From Clostridia bacterium (GTDB lineage Bacteria > Bacillota > Peptococcia > DRI-13 > UBA5745): a DNA stretch of 64,000 bases. This document shows positions 34,056 through 43,258 of the stretch, one piece after another (position 1 is the stretch's first letter; each line of letters starts with the position of its first letter). The translations under genes and the position numbers were made by a program. Under the pieces are notes generated by a model. It did not search any database. It was given only the letters and a program-made list of their open reading frames with translations, and was not told the origin of the DNA. The stretch lies in the NCBI GenBank assembly GCA_018436095.1, contig JAHDMJ010000005.1:1-64000 (forward strand), in the 5' to 3' direction.

Positions 34056-36143
34056 ATGAAAAAAAGAGCCCTTGATATGCTTAGATACTTCTTCCAAATC
34101 AATAGGTCTCATTACATAAGTCTTGACAGTTTTGCAAGAGATTTTGGTGTGTCTGAAAAAACCATAAGAAATGATATCGATGATATAAATTATTTTTTCA
34201 GAGATATTTATCCTAATAATATTATTTCCATTAATAAAGGCCGTTTTGCCGGTTTAGAAGAGGGCGCAGATTTGGAAGGGGTCTCCTGGGCATTATACAA
34301 TATGGCGGCTCACCAATATTCCATGACGGCTCAGGAGCGCATTTCCTACTCTTTAATAAAGATTTTATCTTCTGATAAACCTTTTAAAATAGCTGATTTT
34401 ATGGTTGAGACAAAAGTCAGCCGCGCCACAATTTGCACGGATTTAATCTCCATTAAGCTGCAATTGGAGCGTTACGGCCTTAAACACCATTCTGATAACC
34501 TGGGGTTGCATATCGAAGCCATTGAATATAAAAAAAGGCTGGTAATCTGCGAATTGCTCGAAAAGCATTACGACATTTTTGATGAATTCAGCGTTTATCC
34601 CAGATTATTGTACTCTGCCGTTTTTAAAACCGTGGATATTAAAAGCGTAGAAGCTTTTTTGGAAGAATTTCTGGAAGAAGAGTACTTATTAATAACAAAA
34701 GGATCCATGTATTGTTTAGCCTTGTATCTCTATGTAGCTCTGAACAGGATAGCCCAGGGCTGCAAGCTGTTTTGGGCAAATAAGGGTAATATTGCAAAAG
34801 CCGAAGACGAACTTTTCTTGGGTATTGAGCAAAAAATCCAAGCCAGCCTTGGCATAAAGCTTGATGAAGAAGAAATGGCCGGTATCAGATTTTATCTCAA
34901 AAAAAAGGGCATAACTTGGTCAACTGGACATAGCAATACCTGCTCTAAACAGCATTTTTACCTGAGCGAGTTTATCCGGGCTATTTCTAAAAAGCTTGGG
35001 GTCAACTTTAATACGGATTATACACTTTTTAATAATCTCTTGGGTCTCCTTCGCAAGAAGATGGATATGCAGGTTACAGCTATATCGGATATCTACCCTT
35101 TCAAAGGCCAAATGTGCGAAAGATATCCGGAAATTATTGACGCTGTCTATGAATGCAAGCATCTTGTGGAGAATTATCTTTCTCTTAAATTTGACGAAAA
35201 CGAGATCTTGTTTATCGCCACCCACCTCAGCAATCATATGGAGATTCATTTGAAAAAGCTGACAACTAACAAGGTATATGTAGCCTGCCCCAATAATGTG
35301 GCCACCGGTCAGCTGCTGGCAACCTTCTTGGAAAGAGAGTTCAATATACGGGTAAAAGGCGTTTTTTCAAAAAATGATTTTTATAAAAAAAGAATTGAAG
35401 ATATCGATTTTATCGTTTCAACCTATGATTTGAATATTGACAACATACCGGTGGCGGTGGTGAGCCCTTTTTTAGACGCCGGTGATAAAAGGAAAATTCG
35501 CCAAATGCTTGTTCAGCGGGGCTCTGCGGTCAAAGAAAATGCGAAGGCTAACGGTGTGGATATTACGGATTCTATCCATTATGTACAATCCAATTTATAC
35601 AACGACGCCGATAAAATCGCCTTTCAGGGCGAAATCAGCGAGACCGTCAAGAAATACCTGCAAAAAATCGGAGAAACCCCAAAAACCAGCTACAAAATTA
35701 GCGATCAGCTGGATAGGGATTTGTTGAGCATCATAAAGGATGATATTGGCTGGAGAGAAGCTATAGAGCGAGGCTGCAATTTATTAAAAGACACCGATTA
35801 TGTTGATTCTGCTTATTACCGCATGATTATCAAAAAAGTTGAGGAGCATGGGCCCTACTTTGTCATCAAAAACGGCATTGCCTTATCCCACGCCCCTCCC
35901 GGCACCTCTGTAAAAAAACTGGGTTTAAGTCTGGTAGTTTTTCCCCTAGGCGTTTGTTTTGGCCATGCGGAAAACGATCCGGTATTTTTACTGTTTACCT
36001 TTTGCACAAATCAGGAAGGCGGCTACTTAGAACTCTTGCAAAACCTGATGGATTTGACCAATCAAGAGGCCTTAATCCCTAAACTCATATCCGCTGAAGA
36101 TAAATCAAGGCTTTTGGAAGCCATCAGGGAGCTTGAGGAATGA
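34056..36143 (+). CDS. PRD-domain transcriptional regulator with PTS EIIA domain
   Basis: This 695-aa regulator of the LicR/MtlR/ManR class has an N-terminal helix-turn-helix (DFGVSEKTIRNDIDDINYFF), a second HTH-like part (about 110-145) and two PRD regions. An EIIB-like segment begins near NKVYVACPN and a C-terminal EIIA domain has the phosphorylatable His in ALSHAPPG. PTS-dependent phosphorylation normally tunes activity in this class. The ATG at 34056 is preferred over TTG 34047. The gene looks AT-richer than the rest of the window. It heads the + strand catabolic operon and is its likely activator. Confidence 0.9.
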   Translation: MKKRALDMLRYFFQINRSHYISLDSFARDFGVSEKTIRNDIDDINYFFRDIYPNNIISINKGRFAGLEEGADLEGVSWALYNMAAHQYSMTAQERISYSLIKILSSDKPFKIADFMVETKVSRATICTDLISIKLQLERYGLKHHSDNLGLHIEAIEYKKRLVICELLEKHYDIFDEFSVYPRLLYSAVFKTVDIKSVEAFLEEFLEEEYLLITKGSMYCLALYLYVALNRIAQGCKLFWANKGNIAKAEDELFLGIEQKIQASLGIKLDEEEMAGIRFYLKKKGITWSTGHSNTCSKQHFYLSEFIRAISKKLGVNFNTDYTLFNNLLGLLRKKMDMQVTAISDIYPFKGQMCERYPEIIDAVYECKHLVENYLSLKFDENEILFIATHLSNHMEIHLKKLTTNKVYVACPNNVATGQLLATFLEREFNIRVKGVFSKNDFYKKRIEDIDFIVSTYDLNIDNIPVAVVSPFLDAGDKRKIRQMLVQRGSAVKENAKANGVDITDSIHYVQSNLYNDADKIAFQGEISETVKKYLQKIGETPKTSYKISDQLDRDLLSIIKDDIGWREAIERGCNLLKDTDYVDSAYYRMIIKKVEEHGPYFVIKNGIALSHAPPGTSVKKLGLSLVVFPLGVCFGHAENDPVFLLFTFCTNQEGGYLELLQNLMDLTNQEALIPKLISAEDKSRLLEAIRELEE

Positions 36144-36172
36144 TTTAAGGATGAACGGGAAAGGAGCATCAA

Positions 36173-37873
36173 ATGTTACAGGGCAGCTGTGTCAGCAGAG
36201 GAATTGCTATAGGACAGGCCAAGGTTATTAAAAAAGCTTTACGCAAGGCCTCTCATGAAGAAAAGCAAAATATTGACGGGGCTGCGGAAGCCAAAAAAGC
36301 AAAAGCAGCTTTTTCCGAGGCAGCCGGCGAAATAGAGGCTTTAATTAAGCTGGCGGCAGATAAAAAAGCAGACGATGTGAAACATATCATGGAAGCCCAT
36401 AAGGCAATCCTTGAGGATCCTGTTTTAATTGAAATGGTTTTAAGCCGGATCCAAAAAGATGCTCTTTCTGCACCGGCAGCCATTGCCGCCTCTTTTGACT
36501 CATTTATTTCCATGTTGCTTGAGATAGACGACCCGGTATTTCAGCAAAGAGTCTTTGATTTAAAAGATCTTCAAGACCGCTTGCTGGCTATTTTGAACGG
36601 CGGGGAAGGCCGGCAGGAGCTAACGGGTTCCCTCATTTTGGTTGCCGATGAAATCAGCCCATCGGCTTTAATCAGCTTTGATAATCGCAAAGTGTTGGCC
36701 TTAGTAACGGAATTGGACGGAGCCACCTCCCATGTGGCCGTAATTGCCAATTCCCTGGGCATACCCACAATAATGGGCATACCGAATATACACAATAAAG
36801 TAAATGAAGGCGATCTGGTAATTGTTGACGCCATTAATAACAAAGTACTGATCAAACCCGACGAAGGTTTACAAAAAGAGTATGCTCAAAAAAGGGAAGA
36901 TTACCAAAAATATTTGCAAGGTTTAGAAAAGGATAAAAATATAGCGGCTTGTACTTTGTGCGGCGCCCGCCAAATAGAAATCCATGCCAATATTGCCTTT
37001 CAAAAAGAGACGGCAAGTGTGATTGACCAAGGAGGCGAAGGAGTTGGTCTGCTGCGCTCCGAGTTCCTTTTTATGGATAGGGAAGATTGGCCGGCGGAAG
37101 AGGAGCAGTTTGATTTTTATAAAGCCGTTTTATCGGATTTAGCGCCCCTGCCGGTAACGGTGCGGACCCTGGATGTGGGCGGCGATAAGGACATTCCCTA
37201 TATTAATATACCGAAAGAAGAAAATCCTTTTTTAGGGCTGCGGGCTATTCGTATTAGCCTGAAATATGAAGCCCAGTTCAAAATCCAATTACGGGCTTTG
37301 CTGAGAGCTTCTCATTTCGGTAACTTGCGTATTATGTTCCCTATGATTGCAGCCCTTGAGGAATTGCTTCAGGCCAAAAGGGTTTTCGACTTAGCTAAAC
37401 AGGAATTAAGAGCCGAAGGGCTGGCTTATGATCCCGATATCAAGGTTGGCATCATGGTAGAAACCCCTGCCGCCGCTATTTTATCCGATGTTTTGGCTAA
37501 ATATGTTGATTTCTTTAGCATTGGCACCAATGATTTAATGCAATACACCCTGGCCGCCGATCGAAACAATAATTCGGTAAAATATTTACGGGACTATTTT
37601 GAGCCTTCAATTTTACGGCTAATTGATCTGGTGGTAAGAAGCGCCGCTAAATCCGGTATCCCCGTGGGCATGTGCGGAGAAATGGCTTCCGACAAAATAG
37701 CGGCTTCTCTTTTAGTGGGGTTGGGCCTGGATGAGCTATCCATGTCTCCCCGTAAAATATCCGAATTAAAAAAAGCCGTTACCCAATGCCGTTTTAACGA
37801 ATGCGTAGCTTTATCCCAAAAGGCCCTGCAGCTTGAAACGGCGGAGCAAGTGGCTAATTTATTAGGGAGGTAA
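36173..37873 (+). CDS. ptsI: PTS Enzyme I
   Basis: This 566-aa phosphoenolpyruvate-protein phosphotransferase has the phospho-His motif GATSHVAVIA (H187), the PEP-binding LLRSEFLFMDR, GTNDLMQYTLAADR and the C-terminal cysteine in MCGEMA. It is full length. It sits inside a substrate-specific operon rather than beside a general ptsH, so this system carries its own phosphoryl supply. Confidence 0.95.
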   Translation: MLQGSCVSRGIAIGQAKVIKKALRKASHEEKQNIDGAAEAKKAKAAFSEAAGEIEALIKLAADKKADDVKHIMEAHKAILEDPVLIEMVLSRIQKDALSAPAAIAASFDSFISMLLEIDDPVFQQRVFDLKDLQDRLLAILNGGEGRQELTGSLILVADEISPSALISFDNRKVLALVTELDGATSHVAVIANSLGIPTIMGIPNIHNKVNEGDLVIVDAINNKVLIKPDEGLQKEYAQKREDYQKYLQGLEKDKNIAACTLCGARQIEIHANIAFQKETASVIDQGGEGVGLLRSEFLFMDREDWPAEEEQFDFYKAVLSDLAPLPVTVRTLDVGGDKDIPYINIPKEENPFLGLRAIRISLKYEAQFKIQLRALLRASHFGNLRIMFPMIAALEELLQAKRVFDLAKQELRAEGLAYDPDIKVGIMVETPAAAILSDVLAKYVDFFSIGTNDLMQYTLAADRNNNSVKYLRDYFEPSILRLIDLVVRSAAKSGIPVGMCGEMASDKIAASLLVGLGLDELSMSPRKISELKKAVTQCRFNECVALSQKALQLETAEQVANLLGR

Positions 37874-37877
37874 AAAT

Positions 37878-38336
37878 ATGTTGGACGCTTTAAATTTTTC
37901 TGAGGCCAACTCCTTTGTCCATCTGAATTTCCCCTCGGCAGAAAACCTCCTCCATTTTCTTGCGGATCATCTTAACAATGCAAAATTCGTAACGGAGGAT
38001 TTTTATCCGGCTTTGCTGGCCCGGGAAAAGCAGTATCCCACCGGCCTTGAAACCCCTATTCCCATAAGCCTTCCCCATGTAGGCGAGGGGATACGGCAGC
38101 CCTTTCTTGCTATCGCCACATTAGAGGAGCCTGTGCTCTTTAAAGATATGGGCGGTTCAAACAGGGATATACCCGTTCGGATTGTCATCTTATTCGGCAA
38201 CAACAGCAGCGATGCTCAAGCGGGAATCCTGCAAAAGCTAAGCGGCATTATTCAGGCTGAAGAAAAGCTAAAGGAATTGCTGGAGAGCCCTTCGGCAACG
38301 GCCCTTTATGAATCTTTTAAAAATATGATTGGTTAA
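37878..38336 (+). CDS. PTS EIIA, galactitol/fructose-mannitol type
   Basis: This 152-aa EIIA domain protein has active-site H67 in SLPHVGEG. The fold and length fit the GatA/PtsN superfamily. It would accept phosphate from HPr and pass it to the EIIB encoded three genes on. It starts 4 bp after ptsI behind GGGAGG. Confidence 0.88.
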   Translation: MLDALNFSEANSFVHLNFPSAENLLHFLADHLNNAKFVTEDFYPALLAREKQYPTGLETPIPISLPHVGEGIRQPFLAIATLEEPVLFKDMGGSNRDIPVRIVILFGNNSSDAQAGILQKLSGIIQAEEKLKELLESPSATALYESFKNMIG

Positions 38337-38362
38337 GCAAAACAATATATAGGGGGATGCGG

Positions 38363-38629
38363 ATGCTAACAAAAGAATTTACCGTCACCAATGCAGTAGG
38401 TTTACATGCCAGGCCGGCTTCGGTTTTAACACAATTAGCCGGCAAGTATGAATCGGAAATTTTTATTAAAAAGGCCAATGCTCAGGTGAATGTTAAGAGT
38501 ATTCTGTCATTGCTATCTTTAGGAGCAAGAAAGGGGGATAAAATTGTAATTGAAGTACAGGGAAGCGACGAGGAAGCAGCCTTAGAGGCGGTAATCGGGT
38601 ATCTTGCAAGCTTAGGTGACAACGATTGA
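38363..38629 (+). CDS. ptsH: HPr phosphocarrier protein
   Basis: This 88-aa HPr has the catalytic H15 in GLHARPAS and the regulatory S46 in KSIL. The ATG at 38363 is chosen because AGGGGG then has 7-base spacing and both residues fall on canonical numbers. S46 implies it could also be a target of HPr kinase if one exists in the genome. Confidence 0.94.
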   Translation: MLTKEFTVTNAVGLHARPASVLTQLAGKYESEIFIKKANAQVNVKSILSLLSLGARKGDKIVIEVQGSDEEAALEAVIGYLASLGDND

Positions 38630-38661
38630 TTTAACTGTAGTAAATGAAGGGGGCGAAATCT

Positions 38662-39933
38662 ATGGAACTATTAGCCAGTATTTTAAACACCTTTACATCT
38701 TTGGGAGCTACAGTAGTATTGCCTTTTATTATGTTCTTTCTGGGCCTGATTTTCAGGCTGGGCTTTTCCAAGTCTTTTAAATCCGCCCTGACTATCGGTA
38801 TCGGTTTTATCGGCATCAATTTAATCATCGGCTATTTTTGGGGGGCCGTTTCCCCTGTAGCCATAGCCTTTAGTGAAATGACCGGAAACAGGCTTACTAT
38901 GCTGGATATCGGCTGGCCCGCTGCCGCCGCCGTTGCCTGGGGCTCTATTGCCGCCCCCATTATTGTAATAGGCGCCCTGGTTGTTAACTTTATCATGATT
39001 AAACTGAAATGGACGAAAACCCTCAATGTGGACATCTGGAATTTTTGGGGTCCCATGCTATATGGCCAAATCGTTATTGTCCATACTAAAAGCCTGATCG
39101 CCGGTATCCTTACAGCCATTATCATCTTGGTCATTCTCAACCTTTTAGCCGACCGGACCCAAAAACACATGTATGAATACTACCAAGTACCCGGCGTAAC
39201 CATACCCCACTTGTTTTCTCAATCCGCAGGCATAGTGGCTTATCCGGTCAACTACTTGTTGGATCGGATACCGGGAATAAACAGCATCAATTGGACTCCT
39301 CAAAATATTAAACAAAAACTTGGCGTGTTTGGCGAGCCCATGAGCATTGGATTAATACTGGGTGCCGCAATGGCTATTATTGCGGGCTTTGATTATCGCG
39401 GAATTCTTACCACCAGCTTGGGGCTGGCCGGTTCAATGGTACTCCTGCCCAAAATGGTGGCTATATTGATGGAAGGTTTGGTGCCTTTTGCTAACGGTGT
39501 TTCCGGCTACATGACCGAGAAACTGGACGGCCATGAAGTCTACGTCGGAATGGATAGCGCCATTATACTGGGGGATCCCGCCAACCTGGTTACAGCAGTG
39601 CTTTTAATTCCCATTACTATTTTAATCGCTTTAATTCTTCCCGGAAATAAGGCTTTGCCTATGGCCGATTTGCCCGCTCTGGTGTATATGACCGTCATTG
39701 GCGTGGGTATAACCAAAGGCAACGTATTTCGCAGCGTAATCATCGGCATCCCCATCGTTATTGCCCTGCTGTGGACGGCTACTTACTTGGGACCGGAAAT
39801 CACCACCTTAGCCGGCGAAGTTGGCTTTGACGTGCCTGAAGGAGCTGTAACCATAACCAGTATTGCAACAGGCAGCAGTTGGATTGGCGTGGCTGTGCAA
39901 AAAATCATGGATATTATCGGCGGCATTTTTTGA
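38662..39933 (+). CDS. PTS EIIC, galactitol type
   Basis: This 423-aa membrane permease has about ten hydrophobic segments and the conserved region around YVGMDSAIILGDPANLVTA. It belongs to the GatC family (EIIC for galactitol and related polyols or sugars). ATG 38662 with GAAGGGGG is preferred over 38644. It provides transport with concomitant phosphorylation. The actual substrate is not readable from sequence. Confidence 0.9.
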   Translation: MELLASILNTFTSLGATVVLPFIMFFLGLIFRLGFSKSFKSALTIGIGFIGINLIIGYFWGAVSPVAIAFSEMTGNRLTMLDIGWPAAAAVAWGSIAAPIIVIGALVVNFIMIKLKWTKTLNVDIWNFWGPMLYGQIVIVHTKSLIAGILTAIIILVILNLLADRTQKHMYEYYQVPGVTIPHLFSQSAGIVAYPVNYLLDRIPGINSINWTPQNIKQKLGVFGEPMSIGLILGAAMAIIAGFDYRGILTTSLGLAGSMVLLPKMVAILMEGLVPFANGVSGYMTEKLDGHEVYVGMDSAIILGDPANLVTAVLLIPITILIALILPGNKALPMADLPALVYMTVIGVGITKGNVFRSVIIGIPIVIALLWTATYLGPEITTLAGEVGFDVPEGAVTITSIATGSSWIGVAVQKIMDIIGGIF

Positions 39934-39953
39934 GAGGGAAAGGATTGGCTTAT

Positions 39954-40256
39954 ATGAAAAAAATAAAAATTATTTGCGCCTGCGGCAGCTCCATTGCCAC
40001 TTCTACCATCATGGCCTCCAATGTTAACGACTTGCTGGAAGGCAAAGGCTATAGCGCCGATATTAAAAAAACCACTTATTCCAGCTTGGACGAAGACATT
40101 AAATCCTTTCAGCCCGATCTGGTTTTAACCAGCACAAATATCACGGTCAATACCGGCGTACCGGTATTGCTGGGCCTTCCTTATCTGACCGGCGTGGGTA
40201 AAAAAGACTTGGAAAAAAAGATACTGGATATTGTAGAAGGTATAAAAAATGATTAA
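39954..40256 (+). CDS. PTS EIIB, galactitol type
   Basis: This 100-aa EIIB has the phosphocysteine loop ICACGSSIATS (C10). It follows EIIC by 20 bp and overlaps the transketolase gene by 8 bp. It is the usual partner of GatC-type permeases. Confidence 0.91.
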   Translation: MKKIKIICACGSSIATSTIMASNVNDLLEGKGYSADIKKTTYSSLDEDIKSFQPDLVLTSTNITVNTGVPVLLGLPYLTGVGKKDLEKKILDIVEGIKND

Positions 40257-41157
40257 GGAAATCCGGGAGCCCTCTGTTGCCCAATACGCCAATGAGATAC
40301 GGCTTAATGCCCTCAGCATAATATTGGATAAGGGCGGCGGTTACCTGACCCAGGCCAGTTCCGCGGCAGAAATCCTTGCCACCCTTTTTGCCAGGGTACT
40401 GAAGCTATCCCTGGAAAAAGATCGCCTCCCCCTGGAATGCCCCATAGATTCCTATGTTCCCTTTGGTGGCTCTGCCTATTATGGGGAAAAAAGCAGCTTG
40501 GGGGACCGGCTCTTCATTTCTCCCGGTCACTATGCTATGGCCGTTTATTGTACCCTGGCGGCAGTAGGGATACTCCCGCCGGAAGCTCTTGAAGCTTTTG
40601 GCGCCGACGGTTCTTGTCTGGAAGCCATCGGCAATGATTTTTGTCCCGGCTTTGAAACAAACGCCGGCACCCTGGGCCAGACCATCAGCATAGCTGCGGG
40701 AGTAGCCTTAAGCCGCAAAAATCGGCTGGATTCGGGCAAAGTCTATGTTTTCATTTCCGACGGGGAGCTGCAATCCGGTCAAACCTGGGAGGCTATTCAG
40801 GCAGCGGTCCATTACCGATTGGATAATCTGGTTATCGTAATCGACAATAACTTCCATCAGGTGGAAGGCCTCACCAAAGACGTGATGAATGTTGAAGATA
40901 TCCTGGATAGATTGAGGGCCTTTGGGGCCGACGCCGTCAGAATTGACGGCCATAATCCGGAGGATCTGGCCAAAGCAATGCTGCGCCAAACCCCGGGAAA
41001 GCCTAACGCGGTTATTTGCGATACGGATCCAACCTTTAATATGGATTTTCTCAAGGAATATGAACCCTTTCTTCACTATTTCAGGATCAACGACGCAAAC
41101 AGGGATTCGGTGGAGAAGCAGCGCCACTTGTTAAGCGGGGTTAAAAGCTATGATTAA
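40249..41157 (+). CDS. Transketolase, N-terminal subunit
   Basis: This 302-aa protein matches the thiamine-diphosphate-binding half of transketolase, with SPGH in the early loop and the TPP/Mg motif GELQSGQTWEA through IDNN. Split transketolases of about 300 + 310 aa are common in Clostridia and in sugar operons. It would work as a heterodimer with the next product, moving two-carbon units between ketose and aldose phosphates. Confidence 0.9.
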   Translation: MIKEIREPSVAQYANEIRLNALSIILDKGGGYLTQASSAAEILATLFARVLKLSLEKDRLPLECPIDSYVPFGGSAYYGEKSSLGDRLFISPGHYAMAVYCTLAAVGILPPEALEAFGADGSCLEAIGNDFCPGFETNAGTLGQTISIAAGVALSRKNRLDSGKVYVFISDGELQSGQTWEAIQAAVHYRLDNLVIVIDNNFHQVEGLTKDVMNVEDILDRLRAFGADAVRIDGHNPEDLAKAMLRQTPGKPNAVICDTDPTFNMDFLKEYEPFLHYFRINDANRDSVEKQRHLLSGVKSYD

Positions 41158-42163
41158 AGAAACCGGGGTTCATGCAAAGAATCTGATCAAATGGGCCCAA
41201 AATAAGGATAATGTAGTGGTTTTAACCGCAGATTTGGGCAGTTCCTGTGAAGTCAAGGAGTTTTCCAGGGTCTTCCCTTCAAGATACTACTCCATGGGCG
41301 TTGCGGAGCAAAATATGGTTAGCTGGGCCGCCGGCATGGCCAGGGAAGGTTATTATCCCATGCTCCACACCTTTTCTGTATTCATGTACAGAAGGGCCCT
41401 GGATCAGATCGAAATGTCCGTGGCTTACAGCAATCTGCCCGTGGCCTTCGTTGGCTTTCTGCCGGGCTTAATGACGCCGGGGGGGCCCTCCCATCAGGCA
41501 ACCAATGACCTTGCGGTTTTACGCTCTATCCCCAACCTCCGCATATACGAAACCGGCGATGCAACGGATGTGGAAACGGTTTTGGAGGAGGCTTACCGTC
41601 AAAAAGGCCCCGTATATATCAGGATGCTGCGGGGAGAAATACCGCGTTTGTTCAGGGATAGTCCTGTCAATAAATATCAGCCCTGCCGCCTTCTCCGGGA
41701 GGGTGAAGGTATCCTCATATTCTCCAGCGGCATCATGACCGGCAGGATCGGCCAGGCCGTTGAGCAATTGGCAGAAAGCGGCCTCAGCATAAGGCATGTC
41801 CATATTTCCCGCATTAAACCTTTAGAAACAGAAACCATTTTGCGTTATATCGCCGGCATAAAATACGGCGTCCTTACGGTGGAAAACCATTCCATAATCG
41901 GCGGCCTGGGCTCGGCTATTGCGGAAATCATGTCCGAGACGGGGCCCAGCCTCCCATTAAAAAGAATAGGCATCCCGGATGCCTATTCAAGAGGGGGTTC
42001 CTTTGAGTACCAGTGCGGTTTAAACAATCTCACCGCCGATCAAGTGGTGACCGCCGCCAAAAATCTTACGGGCAGCAACTGCAGAGAGGAGGATTTTCAA
42101 GGGACAGCCGCTGCTACCGAATACTTTGATCAGAAAATGAAACAGGTGGTGATAAAAAAATGA
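41150..42163 (+). CDS. Transketolase, C-terminal subunit
   Basis: This 337-aa protein is the pyrimidine-binding and C-terminal part of split transketolase. GVAEQNMVSWAAGMA holds the catalytic glutamate that activates TPP. It overlaps the N-terminal subunit gene by 8 bp and the next gene by 4 bp (ATGA), so subunit stoichiometry is probably translationally coupled. Confidence 0.9.
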   Translation: MIKETGVHAKNLIKWAQNKDNVVVLTADLGSSCEVKEFSRVFPSRYYSMGVAEQNMVSWAAGMAREGYYPMLHTFSVFMYRRALDQIEMSVAYSNLPVAFVGFLPGLMTPGGPSHQATNDLAVLRSIPNLRIYETGDATDVETVLEEAYRQKGPVYIRMLRGEIPRLFRDSPVNKYQPCRLLREGEGILIFSSGIMTGRIGQAVEQLAESGLSIRHVHISRIKPLETETILRYIAGIKYGVLTVENHSIIGGLGSAIAEIMSETGPSLPLKRIGIPDAYSRGGSFEYQCGLNNLTADQVVTAAKNLTGSNCREEDFQGTAAATEYFDQKMKQVVIKK

Positions 42164-43194
42164 AGGCAGCAGTTTTATACGGCCCCGGTGATTTACGCAT
42201 CGAAGAAGTAGCCAAGCCTCAGGTTGATCCGGAATCGGTTTTAATCAAGATCGACTCTGTGGGCTTATGCGGCTCCGATATTCGTACCATTGGCTTTGGC
42301 CATCATCGCATCAAATACCCCCAGATCCTGGGCCATGAAATCACCGGCATGGTTGTGGAAACCGGCGGCGCTGTAGAGGGCTATTCCCTGGGGGAAAGGG
42401 TTTATGTTTCTCCCATCGTACCTTGCCTCAAATGCAGGGCATGCCAAAAAAACTGGTATAGCCAATGCGAGAATTTTACTGTGCCGGGTACCACTATTCC
42501 CGGCGGCTTTGCCGAGTATATGCTTTTGCCAAAGAGTATATTGGAACGGGGACAGGTAATAAAAATTCCCGAGGGTATGACTTATGAACAGGCCGTTATG
42601 ACGGAGCCTCTTTCCTCGGTATATGCGGCCCAGGAAAACGCAGATGTTAAGCTGGGCAATATCGTGGTGGTCATCGGCTTAGGGCCCATAGGCTGTATGC
42701 ATATTCAAACCGCCAAACTCAGGGGAGCGGTGAAGGTTATCGCCATCGAGGTCTTAGACTCCCGGCTTGAGCTGGCCAAAAGCTTCGGCGCCGATGAGGT
42801 GATAAACTCCAATAATGCGGATCCGGTTAGTGAGGTCAAAAGATTGACTGATGGCTGGGGAGCCGACGTCATCATTTCCGCCAACCCCTCAACCCTGGCC
42901 CAAAGGCAGGCTATCGAAATGGCGGCCAAAAGAGGCAAGGTTGTCTTTTTTGGCGGAGTTAAAAAAGGCGCCCTTACCGAAATCGACTCCAATATCGTTC
43001 ATTATAATCAGCTAATGATTATAGGCCATTACGGCTATGATCATATCGACAACTTTAATTCCTTCCAGCTCATTGCCACGAAAAAGTTTGAAGTTGACCA
43101 ATATATAACTCACGTATTGCCCCTTGAGGAAATCCATAAGGGAGTTGAACTGACCCAAAGGGGAGAAGCCATCAAGGTTATTCTAAAGCCTTAA
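42160..43194 (+). CDS. Zinc-dependent alcohol (polyol-phosphate) dehydrogenase
   Basis: This 344-aa MDR-family dehydrogenase has catalytic zinc ligands in GLCGSD and GHEITG and structural zinc cysteines (CLKCRACQKNWYSQC). The NAD(P) motif is GLGPIG. It resembles galactitol-1-phosphate 5-dehydrogenase and sorbitol dehydrogenase. In this operon it probably oxidises the PTS product to a ketose phosphate. Cofactor and substrate are inferred. Confidence 0.88.
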   Translation: MKAAVLYGPGDLRIEEVAKPQVDPESVLIKIDSVGLCGSDIRTIGFGHHRIKYPQILGHEITGMVVETGGAVEGYSLGERVYVSPIVPCLKCRACQKNWYSQCENFTVPGTTIPGGFAEYMLLPKSILERGQVIKIPEGMTYEQAVMTEPLSSVYAAQENADVKLGNIVVVIGLGPIGCMHIQTAKLRGAVKVIAIEVLDSRLELAKSFGADEVINSNNADPVSEVKRLTDGWGADVIISANPSTLAQRQAIEMAAKRGKVVFFGGVKKGALTEIDSNIVHYNQLMIIGHYGYDHIDNFNSFQLIATKKFEVDQYITHVLPLEEIHKGVELTQRGEAIKVILKP

Positions 43195-43258
43195 AAGCAA
43201 TCGAATGCCTTAAAAGCCGTCAAATTCATTAAACAACGAATATTGAGGAGGAGAATTT

